Positions 15,385-23,435 of a DNA stretch of 40,050 nt are shown piece after piece; position 1 is the stretch's first letter, and the number at the start of each line of letters is the position of its first letter. Location of the stretch: assembly GCF_016427565.1 (NCBI RefSeq), contig NZ_JAELXT010000037.1:1-40050 (forward strand), in the 5' to 3' direction. This stretch comes from Microvirga splendida. Its GTDB lineage: Bacteria; Pseudomonadota; Alphaproteobacteria; Rhizobiales; Beijerinckiaceae. Both the position numbers and the translations under genes were made by a program. The notes under the pieces were generated by a model. It saw only the letters and a list, made by a program, of their open reading frames with translations. It ran no database searches and was not told the DNA's origin.

Positions 15385-17409
15385 CTATGCCGGACTGCCG
15401 GGATCCGACGCCATCATCTCCCGCACCCGCGCCTTCAATCCCTCCGCATCCCTGACCGGCAGCGAGCAGCGCTGGCCGGCGCAGACGAGGGCCTGGGCCT
15501 CCACGCCCGAGGCCGCGAGGGCTTTGGCCGGGTGGTTCTCGTCCAGGGCTTCGCCTTCGCGCAGCAGCCGGACGCTGCGGTCGGGATAGGGAACCTGCAG
15601 GGCCGCTTCATGGAGGGCTTGCACCTTGTTTCCCGTGACGACGATGCTCAGGCCCCTCAGGTGCAGGTCGAGGGCGTTGAGGATCGAGGTGTGGCTCAAG
15701 GGGGAGGAGCGGGCGACGCCGATGAGCCGACTCACGATGTCGCCCGCACGTTGGATGTCGTCCTCGGCCTCCGTGATCTGCGCCAGGCGCACGAGGGCCT
15801 CGGCGAAGACCCCGTTGGCGTTCGGCACCGCCTCGTCATGAACCGGCTGGGGACGGACAACGAGCGGGTCCGCTCCCTGGGCGGTCATCGCGAGGCAGCC
15901 GGTCTCCTCCACCATGAACTCGGCGAGCAGGACGTCACGCCAGGTTTGCGCATCCCGGAGATAGGAGGCATCCGACGTGGCCTCGAACAGCGCGAGCGCC
16001 GCGCGCATCATGGCGGCATGATCAAGGGCGAAGCCCGGGAAGATCAGGGAGCCGCCGCGCCAGGAATGGCCGAGCTGGCCCTCGCGGCTCATGAACTCGG
16101 ACACGAAACGGTAGGCCCGCTGTGCGAGGGCGATCCAGTCAGGCCGGCCGAGCAGGGGAGCGGCCCGCACGAGGGCGCCGATCATCAGGCCGTTCCAGTC
16201 GGCCAGCACCTTGTCGTCGAGGCCGGGCCGCACCCGCGACGCCCGCCGCTCCAGGAGCTTTGCCCGCATGCCGGCCAGCCGCTCCTCCACGGCGGGCGGT
16301 GCCTCGCCGGAGATCAGCCGGTTCGGGATGTTGTGACCCTCGAAGTTGCCCTCCTGGGTGATGTCGTAGACGCGGGCGAAGAAGGCCGCATCCTCCTCGC
16401 CCAGCACCTCCCGGATCTCGGCCAAGCTCCACACATAGAACCGGCCCTCCTCGCCCTCCGAATCCGCGTCGAGGCTGGACGCGAAGGCACCCTCCGGCGT
16501 GGTCATCTCCCGTTCGAGCCAGGCGACGATTCCCTCCGCCGCCTGCCGGAAGAGGGGGCGGCCGGTCTCCGCGAAGCCCAGCGCATAGAGCTCCAGGAGC
16601 TGGGCATTGTCGTAGAGCATCTTCTCGAAATGCGGCACCAGCCAGCGCTCGTCGACGGAGTAGCGGGCAAAGCCGCCGCCGAGGTGATCCTGGATGCCGC
16701 CGAGCGCCATGCGCTCCAGGGTCAGCAGGAAGCGATGCCGCGCTGCGCCGTCGTTATTGCGGCGGGCATAGCGCAGGAGAAATTCGAGGATCGGCGGATT
16801 GGGGAATTTCGGCGCGCCCTGAAGCCCGCCATGCTCCGTGTCGATCAGCTCCGTCAGGCGCAGGCCCATGCGGTCGAGATCGGCCAGCCCCAGGGTGCCG
16901 CCGCCGCCCGTCTCCACCTTGGCAAGGTGCTGCTTGATCGCGTCCCTGTTCTTGAGGATGCGCTCGGGCTCGCCGTGATAGAGGCGGCTGATCTCGCGCA
17001 GCACCTGGATGAAGCCGGGGCGGCCGAAGCGCGGCTCCTTCGGGAAATAGGTGCCGCCCCAGAACGGCTCGCCCTCCGGCGTCAGGAACATGGTGAGCGG
17101 CCAGCCGCCGGGCTCGCCCAGGAGGTGCAGGGCGCTCATGTAGACATGGTCCACATCGGGCCGCTCCTCCCGGTCGACCTTGATATTCACGTAGAGCTCG
17201 TTCATCACCTCGGCGACGTCGGCGTCCTCGAAGCTCTCATGGGCCATCACATGGCACCAGTGGCAGGCGGCATAGCCGATGGAGATCAGGATCGGCTTGC
17301 CCTGAAGCCGGGCCTCGGCCAGGGCCTCCGGTCCCCACTCCCACCAATGGACAGGATTGTCCCGGTGCTGCAGGAGATAGGGGGACGAGGCATCCTTCAG
17401 GCGGTTCAT
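15385..17409 (-). CDS. DUF255 thioredoxin-domain protein (YyaL/SPATA20-like)
   Basis: A 674-residue, apparently cytosolic protein. The N-terminal thioredoxin-like DUF255 domain (1-160) begins NRLKDASSPYLLQHRDNPVH and has the redox motif CHWC at residues 49-52, then VNIKVDREERPDVDHVYMSA and GGWPLTMFLTPEGEPFWGGT. The rest is an (alpha/alpha)6-barrel, six-hairpin glycosidase-like domain as in N-acylglucosamine epimerases (FPNPPILEFLLRYARRNN, HFEKMLYDNAQLLELYALG). Full family length. The biochemical role is not established. Confidence 0.93.
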   Translation of the reverse strand: MNRLKDASSPYLLQHRDNPVHWWEWGPEALAEARLQGKPILISIGYAACHWCHVMAHESFEDADVAEVMNELYVNIKVDREERPDVDHVYMSALHLLGEPGGWPLTMFLTPEGEPFWGGTYFPKEPRFGRPGFIQVLREISRLYHGEPERILKNRDAIKQHLAKVETGGGGTLGLADLDRMGLRLTELIDTEHGGLQGAPKFPNPPILEFLLRYARRNNDGAARHRFLLTLERMALGGIQDHLGGGFARYSVDERWLVPHFEKMLYDNAQLLELYALGFAETGRPLFRQAAEGIVAWLEREMTTPEGAFASSLDADSEGEEGRFYVWSLAEIREVLGEEDAAFFARVYDITQEGNFEGHNIPNRLISGEAPPAVEERLAGMRAKLLERRASRVRPGLDDKVLADWNGLMIGALVRAAPLLGRPDWIALAQRAYRFVSEFMSREGQLGHSWRGGSLIFPGFALDHAAMMRAALALFEATSDASYLRDAQTWRDVLLAEFMVEETGCLAMTAQGADPLVVRPQPVHDEAVPNANGVFAEALVRLAQITEAEDDIQRAGDIVSRLIGVARSSPLSHTSILNALDLHLRGLSIVVTGNKVQALHEAALQVPYPDRSVRLLREGEALDENHPAKALAASGVEAQALVCAGQRCSLPVRDAEGLKARVREMMASDPGSPA

Positions 17410-17533
17410 CTTTCCTGCTCCTGATCCCGGGGCAACCCGGCGGACTGATCGATCCGCATACGGATTGGTCCCGGATGCCTTTGATTTAGGGCTTCTCCAA
17501 GGTTAAGTCCTGTTCTCCTCACGAGGTTCACGC

Positions 17534-18844
17534 ATGCGGTCTGACGACACGATCTTCGCCATCGCCTCCGGCCAGGGCCGCGCCGCCGTGTGCCTGATCC
17601 GGATCAGCGGGCCCGAGAGCCGGGCGATCCTGCAGGCGATGACCGGGGGCGTGCCGGCGGCGCGTCGAGCGGTGGTGCGGACCTTGCGCGATCCCGTGTC
17701 GGGCGAGCCCCTGGATCAGGCGCTCGTGCTCTGGATGCCGGGGCCGGGGAGCTTTACCGGCGAGGACCAGGCCGAGCTGCACATCCACGGCGGCCTGGCG
17801 ACCCGCGCCGCCGTGCTACGCGCGCTCTCCTCCATCGCAAACTGCCGTCCGGCGGAAGCCGGCGAGTTCACCCGCCGCGCCTTCCTCAACGGCCGGATGG
17901 ATCTGTCCCAGGTCGAGGGCCTGGCCGACATCATCGACGCCGAGACAGAGGCGCAGCGCCGGCAAGCGATGCTCCAGCTCGGCGGGCGCCTGGGAAATGC
18001 CACGGAGGAGTGGCGCGAGAGCATCCTGCGGGTCCTGGCGCTCCTCGAGGCGAGCCTCGACTTTTCCGACGAGGGCGACGTGCCGGAGGATCTGGAGGTC
18101 GAAATCCTGCGCATGATCGACGGCATCCAGGAGGAGATCGGCCGGGCGCTCGCCAACCGCAGCGGCGAGCGGCTGCGCGAGGGTCTCACCGTGGTGCTGG
18201 CAGGCCCGCCCAATGCCGGCAAGTCGACCCTCCTGAATGCCCTCGCCCGGCGGGATGTGGCCATCGTATCGCCCATCGCCGGCACGACCCGTGACGTGAT
18301 CGAGGTCCATTGCGACCTCGGCGGCCTGCCGGTGATCATCGTCGATACGGCGGGCCTGCGTGAGAGCGCCGACCTGATCGAGCAGGAGGGCGTCTCCCGC
18401 GCCCGCGCCCGCGCGCAGGATGCGGACCTCGTGCTCTGGCTGGTGCCGCCGGACGGGGAGGGGAGTGCGCCGCCTCCCGCGCGGCGCCTGCTCAAGGTAG
18501 GGACGAAAGCCGACCTGCAGCCTTTCAGGCAGGATTGCGATGTGATGGTCGCGGCCGCCACAGGCGAGGGTCTGCCGGAACTGATCGCCCGCCTGGAGGC
18601 AGAAGCCGCGAGCCTGATGGGGCAGGGGGATGCGGTCATCACCCGCGAGCGCCATCGAAAAGCCTTAGGCAGAGCCCATGAAGCGCTGGTTCGCGCGCGC
18701 GCCATGCTGGTCGGCCGGGGACCCTTGGAACTGGCTGCCGAAGAGGTGAGGCTGTCGGCCAGGGCCATCGGCGAGATCACCGGCCGGGTGGATGTGGAGG
18801 ACGTGCTGGATCGGCTGTTCTCCAGCTTCTGCATCGGCAAATAG
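17534..18844 (+). CDS. mnmE: tRNA modification GTPase MnmE
   Basis: With MnmG it makes the 5-carboxymethylaminomethyl (or related) group on U34 of certain tRNAs. The 436-residue product has an N-terminal folate-binding domain (GQGRAAVCLIRISGP, AEAGEFTRRAFLNGRMDLSQ) and a G domain with P-loop GPPNAGKST (224-232), GTTRD (250-254) and DTAGLRES (271-278). It ends in the diagnostic FCIGK with the catalytic cysteine. The ATG at 17534 matches the family start. It is followed after 213 bases by mnmG, its partner. Confidence 0.98.
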   Translation: MRSDDTIFAIASGQGRAAVCLIRISGPESRAILQAMTGGVPAARRAVVRTLRDPVSGEPLDQALVLWMPGPGSFTGEDQAELHIHGGLATRAAVLRALSSIANCRPAEAGEFTRRAFLNGRMDLSQVEGLADIIDAETEAQRRQAMLQLGGRLGNATEEWRESILRVLALLEASLDFSDEGDVPEDLEVEILRMIDGIQEEIGRALANRSGERLREGLTVVLAGPPNAGKSTLLNALARRDVAIVSPIAGTTRDVIEVHCDLGGLPVIIVDTAGLRESADLIEQEGVSRARARAQDADLVLWLVPPDGEGSAPPPARRLLKVGTKADLQPFRQDCDVMVAAATGEGLPELIARLEAEAASLMGQGDAVITRERHRKALGRAHEALVRARAMLVGRGPLELAAEEVRLSARAIGEITGRVDVEDVLDRLFSSFCIGK

Positions 18845-18980
18845 GCAGGCCCGCGGGGCGCCGATAACCATTTGGCGAATCTGTGCGAGTCCTGATTTCG
18901 GCTGTTCACGAATCGGTGGAACGGTGCTGAATCCGCTCTGGATAGCCTGTGGACGGGCTGTGCGGAGATGGGGATCGCCC

Positions 18981-19004
18981 AAAATGTTTCACGTGAAACA
19001 TTTT
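18981..19004. promoter_or_regulatory. parS: parS centromere site 1
   Basis: The perfect 16-base ParB-binding palindrome TGTTTCACGTGAAACA (18985-19000) extends by AAAA and TTTT to a perfect 24-base palindrome. It lies 10 kb right of the proposed oriC, 3.4 kb left of parB and 54 bases ahead of the mnmG start codon. ParB loads here to form the segregation complex; it may also affect mnmG transcription. Confidence 0.95.
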
Positions 19005-19010
19005 GCCCTT

Positions 19011-19039
19011 TTGACCTCCGACCCGCCGCTGCGTAGACC
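19011..19039 (+). promoter_or_regulatory. Possible mnmG-operon promoter next to parS
   Basis: TTGACC (19011-19016), 17 bases and TAGACC (19034-19039) form a weak sigma-70-like pair. The predicted start of transcription would be at about 19046, giving an almost leaderless mRNA for the ATG at 19058. The -35 box is ten bases from parS. The -10 match is poor. Confidence 0.3.
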
Positions 19040-19057
19040 CCTGTTATGGAAAGCGTC

Positions 19058-20944
19058 ATGAGTTCTTTGTTCAATGTGATCGTCGTGGGCGGCGGCCATG
19101 CCGGGGCCGAGGCGGCTGCGGCGGCTGCGCGCGTGGGCGCCCGCACGGCCCTGGTCACGCACAAGCTCTCGACCATCGGCGCCATGTCCTGCAACCCGGC
19201 CATCGGCGGCCTCGGCAAGGGCCATCTCGTGCGCGAGATCGATGCCCTCGACGGCATCATGGGCCGTATCGCCGACCGGGCCGGCATCCAGTTCCGGCTC
19301 CTCAACCGCCGCAAGGGCCCGGCGGTGCGCGGGCCGCGCACCCAGGCCGACCGCAAACTCTATGCCCGCGCCATGCAGGCGGAGCTTCTGAACACGCCGA
19401 ACGTCACCATTGTCGAGGGCGAGGCGGATGACCTCATCGTGCAGGACGGGCGGATCACCGGCCTGCTGCTCACCGATGGGCGCCAGCTCGCCGCCGGCGC
19501 CGTGGTTATCACTACTGGAACCTTCCTGTCGGGCCTGATCCATATCGGCGAGAAGAAGATCCCGGCTGGCCGCATGGGCGAGCGCCCGTCGCTCGGCCTG
19601 CCCAAGACCTTTGCCCGGCTTGGCTTCACCCTCGGACGCCTCAAGACCGGCACCCCGCCCCGCCTCGACGGCCGTACTATCGACTGGGCCGGAATCGACA
19701 AGCAGGCGGCGGACGACGAGCCGGTGCCGTTCTCCCTGCTGACCACCCGCATCACCAACCCGCAGATCGAATGCGGCGTCACCCGCACGACGGCCAAGGT
19801 CCACGACCTCATCCGGGACAACCTGCACCGTTCGGCCATGTATTCGGGCGAGATCCAGGGGACGGGGCCGCGCTACTGCCCCTCCATCGAGGACAAGGTG
19901 GTGCGCTTCGGCGACCGGGACGGGCACCAGATCTTTCTGGAGCCGGAAGGCCTCGATGACATCACCGTCTATCCCAACGGGATCTCCACCTCCCTGCCTG
20001 AGGATGTGCAGCTCGCCTTCCTCAAGCATATCCCCGGCCTGGAGAAGGTGCATATGCTCCAGCCGGCCTATGCCATCGAGTACGACTACGTCGATCCGCG
20101 CAACCTGACGGCCGGGCTCGAGACCAAGGCCGTCCAGGGGCTGTTTCTCGCCGGCCAAATCAACGGCACCACCGGCTACGAGGAGGCGGCGGCTCAAGGG
20201 CTCGTCGCCGGTCTCAACGCCGCCCGCCGGGCTGCCGGCCAGGAGTCCGTCGTGTTCGACCGGGCCGAGTCTTATATCGGCGTGTTGGTCGACGACCTGA
20301 TCACCCGCGGCGTGAGCGAGCCCTACCGCATGTTCACCTCCCGGTCCGAGTACCGTCTGAGCCTGCGCATCGACAATGTGGACGAGCGGCTGACTGGCAG
20401 GGGCCTGGAGATCGGCTGCGTCGGATCCGAGCGCGAGGCGCATTTCCGGCGCTCTCAAGGCGAGATCCGGGAGACCCGGCAGCGGCTTCAGGCCCTTGCC
20501 CTCACCCCGCAGGAAGCGGCGCGGCATGGGCTGGAGCTGAACCAGGACGGCATCCGCCGCTCCGCCTACCAGCTTCTCTCCTACCCGAACATCGGCTGGT
20601 CCGACCTGACGCGGGTCTGGCCCGATCTGGCGGCTGTGAGCGCTCCCGTCCGCGAGCGCCTGGAGACCGATGCCACCTATGCGGTTTATCTCGACCGGCA
20701 GCAGGCCGACATCGCCGCCTACCGGCGCGACGAGAGCGTGGTGCTGGAGGACGGCATCGATTTCCAGGGCCTGCCGGGCCTCTCCAACGAGATTAAGGCC
20801 AAGCTCGTTCTGGTGCGCCCGAGGACCATCGGCCAAGCCGCCCGGATCGAGGGAATCACCCCGGCCGCCCTGACGCTCCTGGCGGCCTTTGCCCGTAAGG
20901 GGCAGGCGAGAGCGGCCCGCACAGTCGGCATGGTGCAGCCATGA
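19058..20944 (+). CDS. mnmG: tRNA uridine-5-carboxymethylaminomethyl modification enzyme MnmG
   Basis: FAD-binding partner of MnmE in tRNA U34 modification (GidA). The 628-residue form starts MSSLFNVIVVGGGHAGAEAA with the Rossmann GGGHAGAE motif. It continues with AMSCNPAIGGLGKGHLVREI (FAD-pocket signature), TTGTFLSGLIHIG, LKTGTPPRLD and GQINGTTGYEEAAAQGLVAG. The internal ATG at 19058 is preferred over 19046 because GGAAAG stands five bases before it and family members begin close to this point. It overlaps rsmG by four bases, starting the run mnmG-rsmG-parA-parB. Confidence 0.97.
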   Translation: MSSLFNVIVVGGGHAGAEAAAAAARVGARTALVTHKLSTIGAMSCNPAIGGLGKGHLVREIDALDGIMGRIADRAGIQFRLLNRRKGPAVRGPRTQADRKLYARAMQAELLNTPNVTIVEGEADDLIVQDGRITGLLLTDGRQLAAGAVVITTGTFLSGLIHIGEKKIPAGRMGERPSLGLPKTFARLGFTLGRLKTGTPPRLDGRTIDWAGIDKQAADDEPVPFSLLTTRITNPQIECGVTRTTAKVHDLIRDNLHRSAMYSGEIQGTGPRYCPSIEDKVVRFGDRDGHQIFLEPEGLDDITVYPNGISTSLPEDVQLAFLKHIPGLEKVHMLQPAYAIEYDYVDPRNLTAGLETKAVQGLFLAGQINGTTGYEEAAAQGLVAGLNAARRAAGQESVVFDRAESYIGVLVDDLITRGVSEPYRMFTSRSEYRLSLRIDNVDERLTGRGLEIGCVGSEREAHFRRSQGEIRETRQRLQALALTPQEAARHGLELNQDGIRRSAYQLLSYPNIGWSDLTRVWPDLAAVSAPVRERLETDATYAVYLDRQQADIAAYRRDESVVLEDGIDFQGLPGLSNEIKAKLVLVRPRTIGQAARIEGITPAALTLLAAFARKGQARAARTVGMVQP

Positions 20945-21564
20945 CCCCGGCGGTGACGGCGTCCGACCTCAATGTTTCACGTGAAACATTCGAGAAGCTT
21001 GAGCTCTTAGAGCGGGAGCTTCGCCGCTGGCAGGCGATCAAGAACCTCGTCGGTCCCGCGACCCTCGACCGGATCTGGGAGCGCCATATCGTCGATTCGC
21101 TCCAGCTTCTCGATCTCGCCCCCGAAGCCAGAACATGGCTGGACCTCGGTTCCGGGGCCGGTTTTCCGGGCCTCGTCCTCGCCATCGCGGGGGCAGAGAG
21201 GGGGCTGAAGGTTCACCTCGTGGAGAGCAATTCGCGTAAATGCGCCTTCCTCCGGCACATCGCCCGTCTCACGGAATCGGCTGCCACAGTGCATGAGGCG
21301 CGGCTGGAAACCGTCATTCCCGGCTTCGTCGGCAAAGCCGATGTGGTCTCGGCGCGAGCCCTGGCGGCGCTGCCGCAGCTCCTGGACTGGACCGCGCCTT
21401 TGTTGAAAGCGGGGACAATCGGCCTGTTCCCCAAGGGCCGCGACGCCGAGATCGAATTGACCGAGGCTCGGAAAAAGTGGACATTCGAGGCGGAGACCCT
21501 GCCGAGCTTGACCGACTCTGAAGCCAGGATTCTTCGCATAACCTCCATCGAGAGCCATTCATGA
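20941..21564 (+). CDS. rsmG: 16S rRNA (guanine-527-N7)-methyltransferase RsmG
   Basis: SAM-dependent methyltransferase (GidB) acting on G527 of 16S rRNA in the 530 loop. The 207-residue product has WQAIKNLVGPATLDRIWERH, then IVDSLQLL, the SAM-binding LDLGSGAGFPGLVLAI, VHLVESNSRKCAFL and SARALAALPQLL. The N-terminal NVSRETF (residues 11-17) is encoded by a perfect parS site, so the DNA is both coding sequence and centromere. It overlaps mnmG and parA at ATGA junctions. Confidence 0.97.
   Translation: MTPAVTASDLNVSRETFEKLELLERELRRWQAIKNLVGPATLDRIWERHIVDSLQLLDLAPEARTWLDLGSGAGFPGLVLAIAGAERGLKVHLVESNSRKCAFLRHIARLTESAATVHEARLETVIPGFVGKADVVSARALAALPQLLDWTAPLLKAGTIGLFPKGRDAEIELTEARKKWTFEAETLPSLTDSEARILRITSIESHS
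20971..20990. promoter_or_regulatory. parS: parS centromere site 2, inside rsmG
   Basis: TGTTTCACGTGAAACA at 20973-20988 extends to a perfect 20-base palindrome. It is in frame within rsmG codons 11-17. It lies 1,988 bases from the first parS and about 1.4 kb before parB. Coding parS sites in gidB are known in several bacteria. Confidence 0.95.
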
Positions 21565-22400
21565 TGACCGACCGCAACGGACCCGAAGCAGGCGCGCGTG
21601 GGGTGAAGCCGCGCGTTCTGGTGCTCGCCAACCAGAAGGGCGGCGTCGGCAAGACCACGACGGCGATCAACCTCGGCACGGCACTGGCCGCCATCGGCGA
21701 GAGGGTGCTGATCGTCGATCTCGACCCGCAGGGCAACGCCTCGACGGGTCTCGGCATCGACCGCAAGAACCGGCAGACCTCCACCTATCACGTGCTCGCC
21801 GGCGAAGCGTCCCTGGAGGAGAGCATCACCGAGACCGTGGTGCCCGGATTGTCGGTCGCGCCCTCGACTCTCGACCTCCTCGGGATCGAATTGGAGATCG
21901 CCAATGAGCGCAACCGCGCCCATCGGCTTCGCTCCGCGATTCAGGAGCTATCTGGCTCCGAGGTAAGCGAACCTTTTACCTATATTTTGATCGATTGCCC
22001 GCCATCGCTCAATCTTTTGACCATCAATGCCTTGACCGCTGCTGACGCTGTTCTGGTACCCCTCCAGTGCGAATTTTTTGCTCTGGAAGGTCTCAGCCAG
22101 CTGCTCAAGACGGTCGAGCAGGTCCGTTCCGCCCTCAACCCGGAGCTGACGATCCACGGAGTCGTGCTGACCATGTTCGACCCGCGCAACAACCTGTCGG
22201 GACAGGTGGTGGCCGATGTGCGCCAGTTCATGGGCAACAAGGTCTACGAGACCATGATCCCGCGCAACGTGCGCGTGTCCGAGGCGCCGTCCCATGGCAA
22301 GCCGGTTCTGCTCTACGACCTGAAATGCGCCGGCTCGCAGGCCTATCTGCGGCTGGCCTCCGAAGTCATCCAGCGCGAACGCGCGCTGCGCGCCGCCTGA
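21561..22400 (+). CDS. parA: Chromosome partitioning ATPase ParA
   Basis: DNA-bound ATPase that moves ParB-parS complexes and so the replicated origins. The 279-residue product has the deviant Walker A KGGVGKTTT (residues 26-34) after LVLANQ, the switch region LIVDLDPQGNASTGLG, the Walker B-like YILIDCPPSLNLLTINAL, and the basic C-terminal segment before the end. The start overlaps the rsmG stop (ATGA); a second ATG follows at 21564. A patch inside the gene (about 21961-22080) is much richer in A and T than the rest. Confidence 0.98.
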   Translation: MMTDRNGPEAGARGVKPRVLVLANQKGGVGKTTTAINLGTALAAIGERVLIVDLDPQGNASTGLGIDRKNRQTSTYHVLAGEASLEESITETVVPGLSVAPSTLDLLGIELEIANERNRAHRLRSAIQELSGSEVSEPFTYILIDCPPSLNLLTINALTAADAVLVPLQCEFFALEGLSQLLKTVEQVRSALNPELTIHGVVLTMFDPRNNLSGQVVADVRQFMGNKVYETMIPRNVRVSEAPSHGKPVLLYDLKCAGSQAYLRLASEVIQRERALRAA

Positions 22401-22417
22401 GAGTTTGAGAGACCGCA

Positions 22418-23299
22418 ATGGCTAAAGAGATGAAATCGCTGGGCCGTGGACTGGCCGCCCTCATCGGCGAGGTCGGCGAGGAGATGGGCAATCTCGAGCG
22501 CAAGGGCTACACGCCGAAATCCGTGCCCGTGGAGTTCCTGCGCGCGAACCCGCGCAACCCGCGAAAGGTGTTCGACGACACGGACCTGAGCGAGCTGACC
22601 CAGTCCATCAAGGATCGCGGCATCATCCAGCCCATCGTCGTCCGGCCCCTGCCCAACCACAGGGACGAATACGAGATCGTCGCCGGCGAGCGTCGCTGGC
22701 GCGCGGCCCAGAAGGCCGGGCTGCACCGGGTGCCGGTGGTGGTGGTCCAGATCGACGACAAGACCTCGCTCGAGTATGCGATCCTCGAGAACGTCCAGCG
22801 CGCCGATCTCAACCCCATCGAGGAGGCGGAGGGCTATTCGCGCCTGATGGCCGAGTTCTCCTACACGCAGGAAAATCTCTCCAAGATCATCGGCAAGAGC
22901 CGCAGCCACATCGCCAACATGCTGCGCCTCACCGAGCTGCCGGCTCCGGTGCGCAAGTTGCTCATCGACCGCAAGCTCACGGCCGGCCACGGCCGCGCCC
23001 TGCTCTCCGTAAACGACCCGGTCCAAGTGGCCAAGCGCGTCCTCGACGAGGGCATGAGCGTGCGCCAGGTCGAGGAGATCGCGCAGAGCGACACAGGCAA
23101 CCCATCGAAGGCTGCCGCCAAGGCGGCCAAGCCCGGCGCGGCGGAGAAGGACCCCGACACCCGCGCCCTCGAAAAGGCCCTGCAGGACGTGCTCGGCCTC
23201 ACGGTGAGCATCGATCACAAGGGCCAGGGCGGCGAATTGCGCATCAAATACAAGACCTTGGACCAGCTCGACGGGTTGTGCCGGCGGTTGAATCCTTAA
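22418..23299 (+). CDS. parB: Chromosome partitioning protein ParB
   Basis: CTP-dependent clamp that loads at parS and spreads on DNA. The 293-residue product has the N-terminal GRGLAALIG motif that contacts ParA, the CTP-binding domain with NPRNPRKVFDD and GERRWRAAQ (90-98), IVVRPL, ENVQRADLNPIEEA, and a helix-turn-helix (YTQENLSKIIGKSRSHIANM, about 149-168). An Ala/Lys-rich linker (about 230-245) leads to the C-terminal dimerisation domain. It lies 17 bases after parA. The recognised sites are presumably the two parS palindromes upstream. Confidence 0.98.
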   Translation: MAKEMKSLGRGLAALIGEVGEEMGNLERKGYTPKSVPVEFLRANPRNPRKVFDDTDLSELTQSIKDRGIIQPIVVRPLPNHRDEYEIVAGERRWRAAQKAGLHRVPVVVVQIDDKTSLEYAILENVQRADLNPIEEAEGYSRLMAEFSYTQENLSKIIGKSRSHIANMLRLTELPAPVRKLLIDRKLTAGHGRALLSVNDPVQVAKRVLDEGMSVRQVEEIAQSDTGNPSKAAAKAAKPGAAEKDPDTRALEKALQDVLGLTVSIDHKGQGGELRIKYKTLDQLDGLCRRLNP

Positions 23300-23305
23300 A
23301 AAGCT

Positions 23306-23346
23306 GAACTGCGCCCGATTATCTTTAGGGGAATTGGGCGCAGTTC
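23306..23346 (+). terminator. Hairpin after parB, probable terminator
   Basis: GAACTGCGCCCGATT (23306-23320) pairs with AATTGGGCGCAGTTC (23332-23346) with one G-T wobble around an 11-base loop. Only a weak T run follows, so it may stabilise the 3' end rather than act as a classical terminator. It begins seven bases after the parB stop and marks the left boundary of the inserted nuclease gene. Confidence 0.5.
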
Positions 23347-23435
23347 ATGTGTAACCAAGGTCACGGATACTCGGATATTGTTTCGACAAGCCCTGTGCTA
23401 GCATCCTCCCAAATTTTCAACCTAAGGGGGAGAGC

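Noticed and set aside
15532..17424. 630-codon plus-strand ORF
   Set aside because: Mirror of the DUF255 gene, with no recognisable domain.
18989..20836. 615-codon minus-strand ORF
   Set aside because: Mirror of mnmG, with low-complexity composition.
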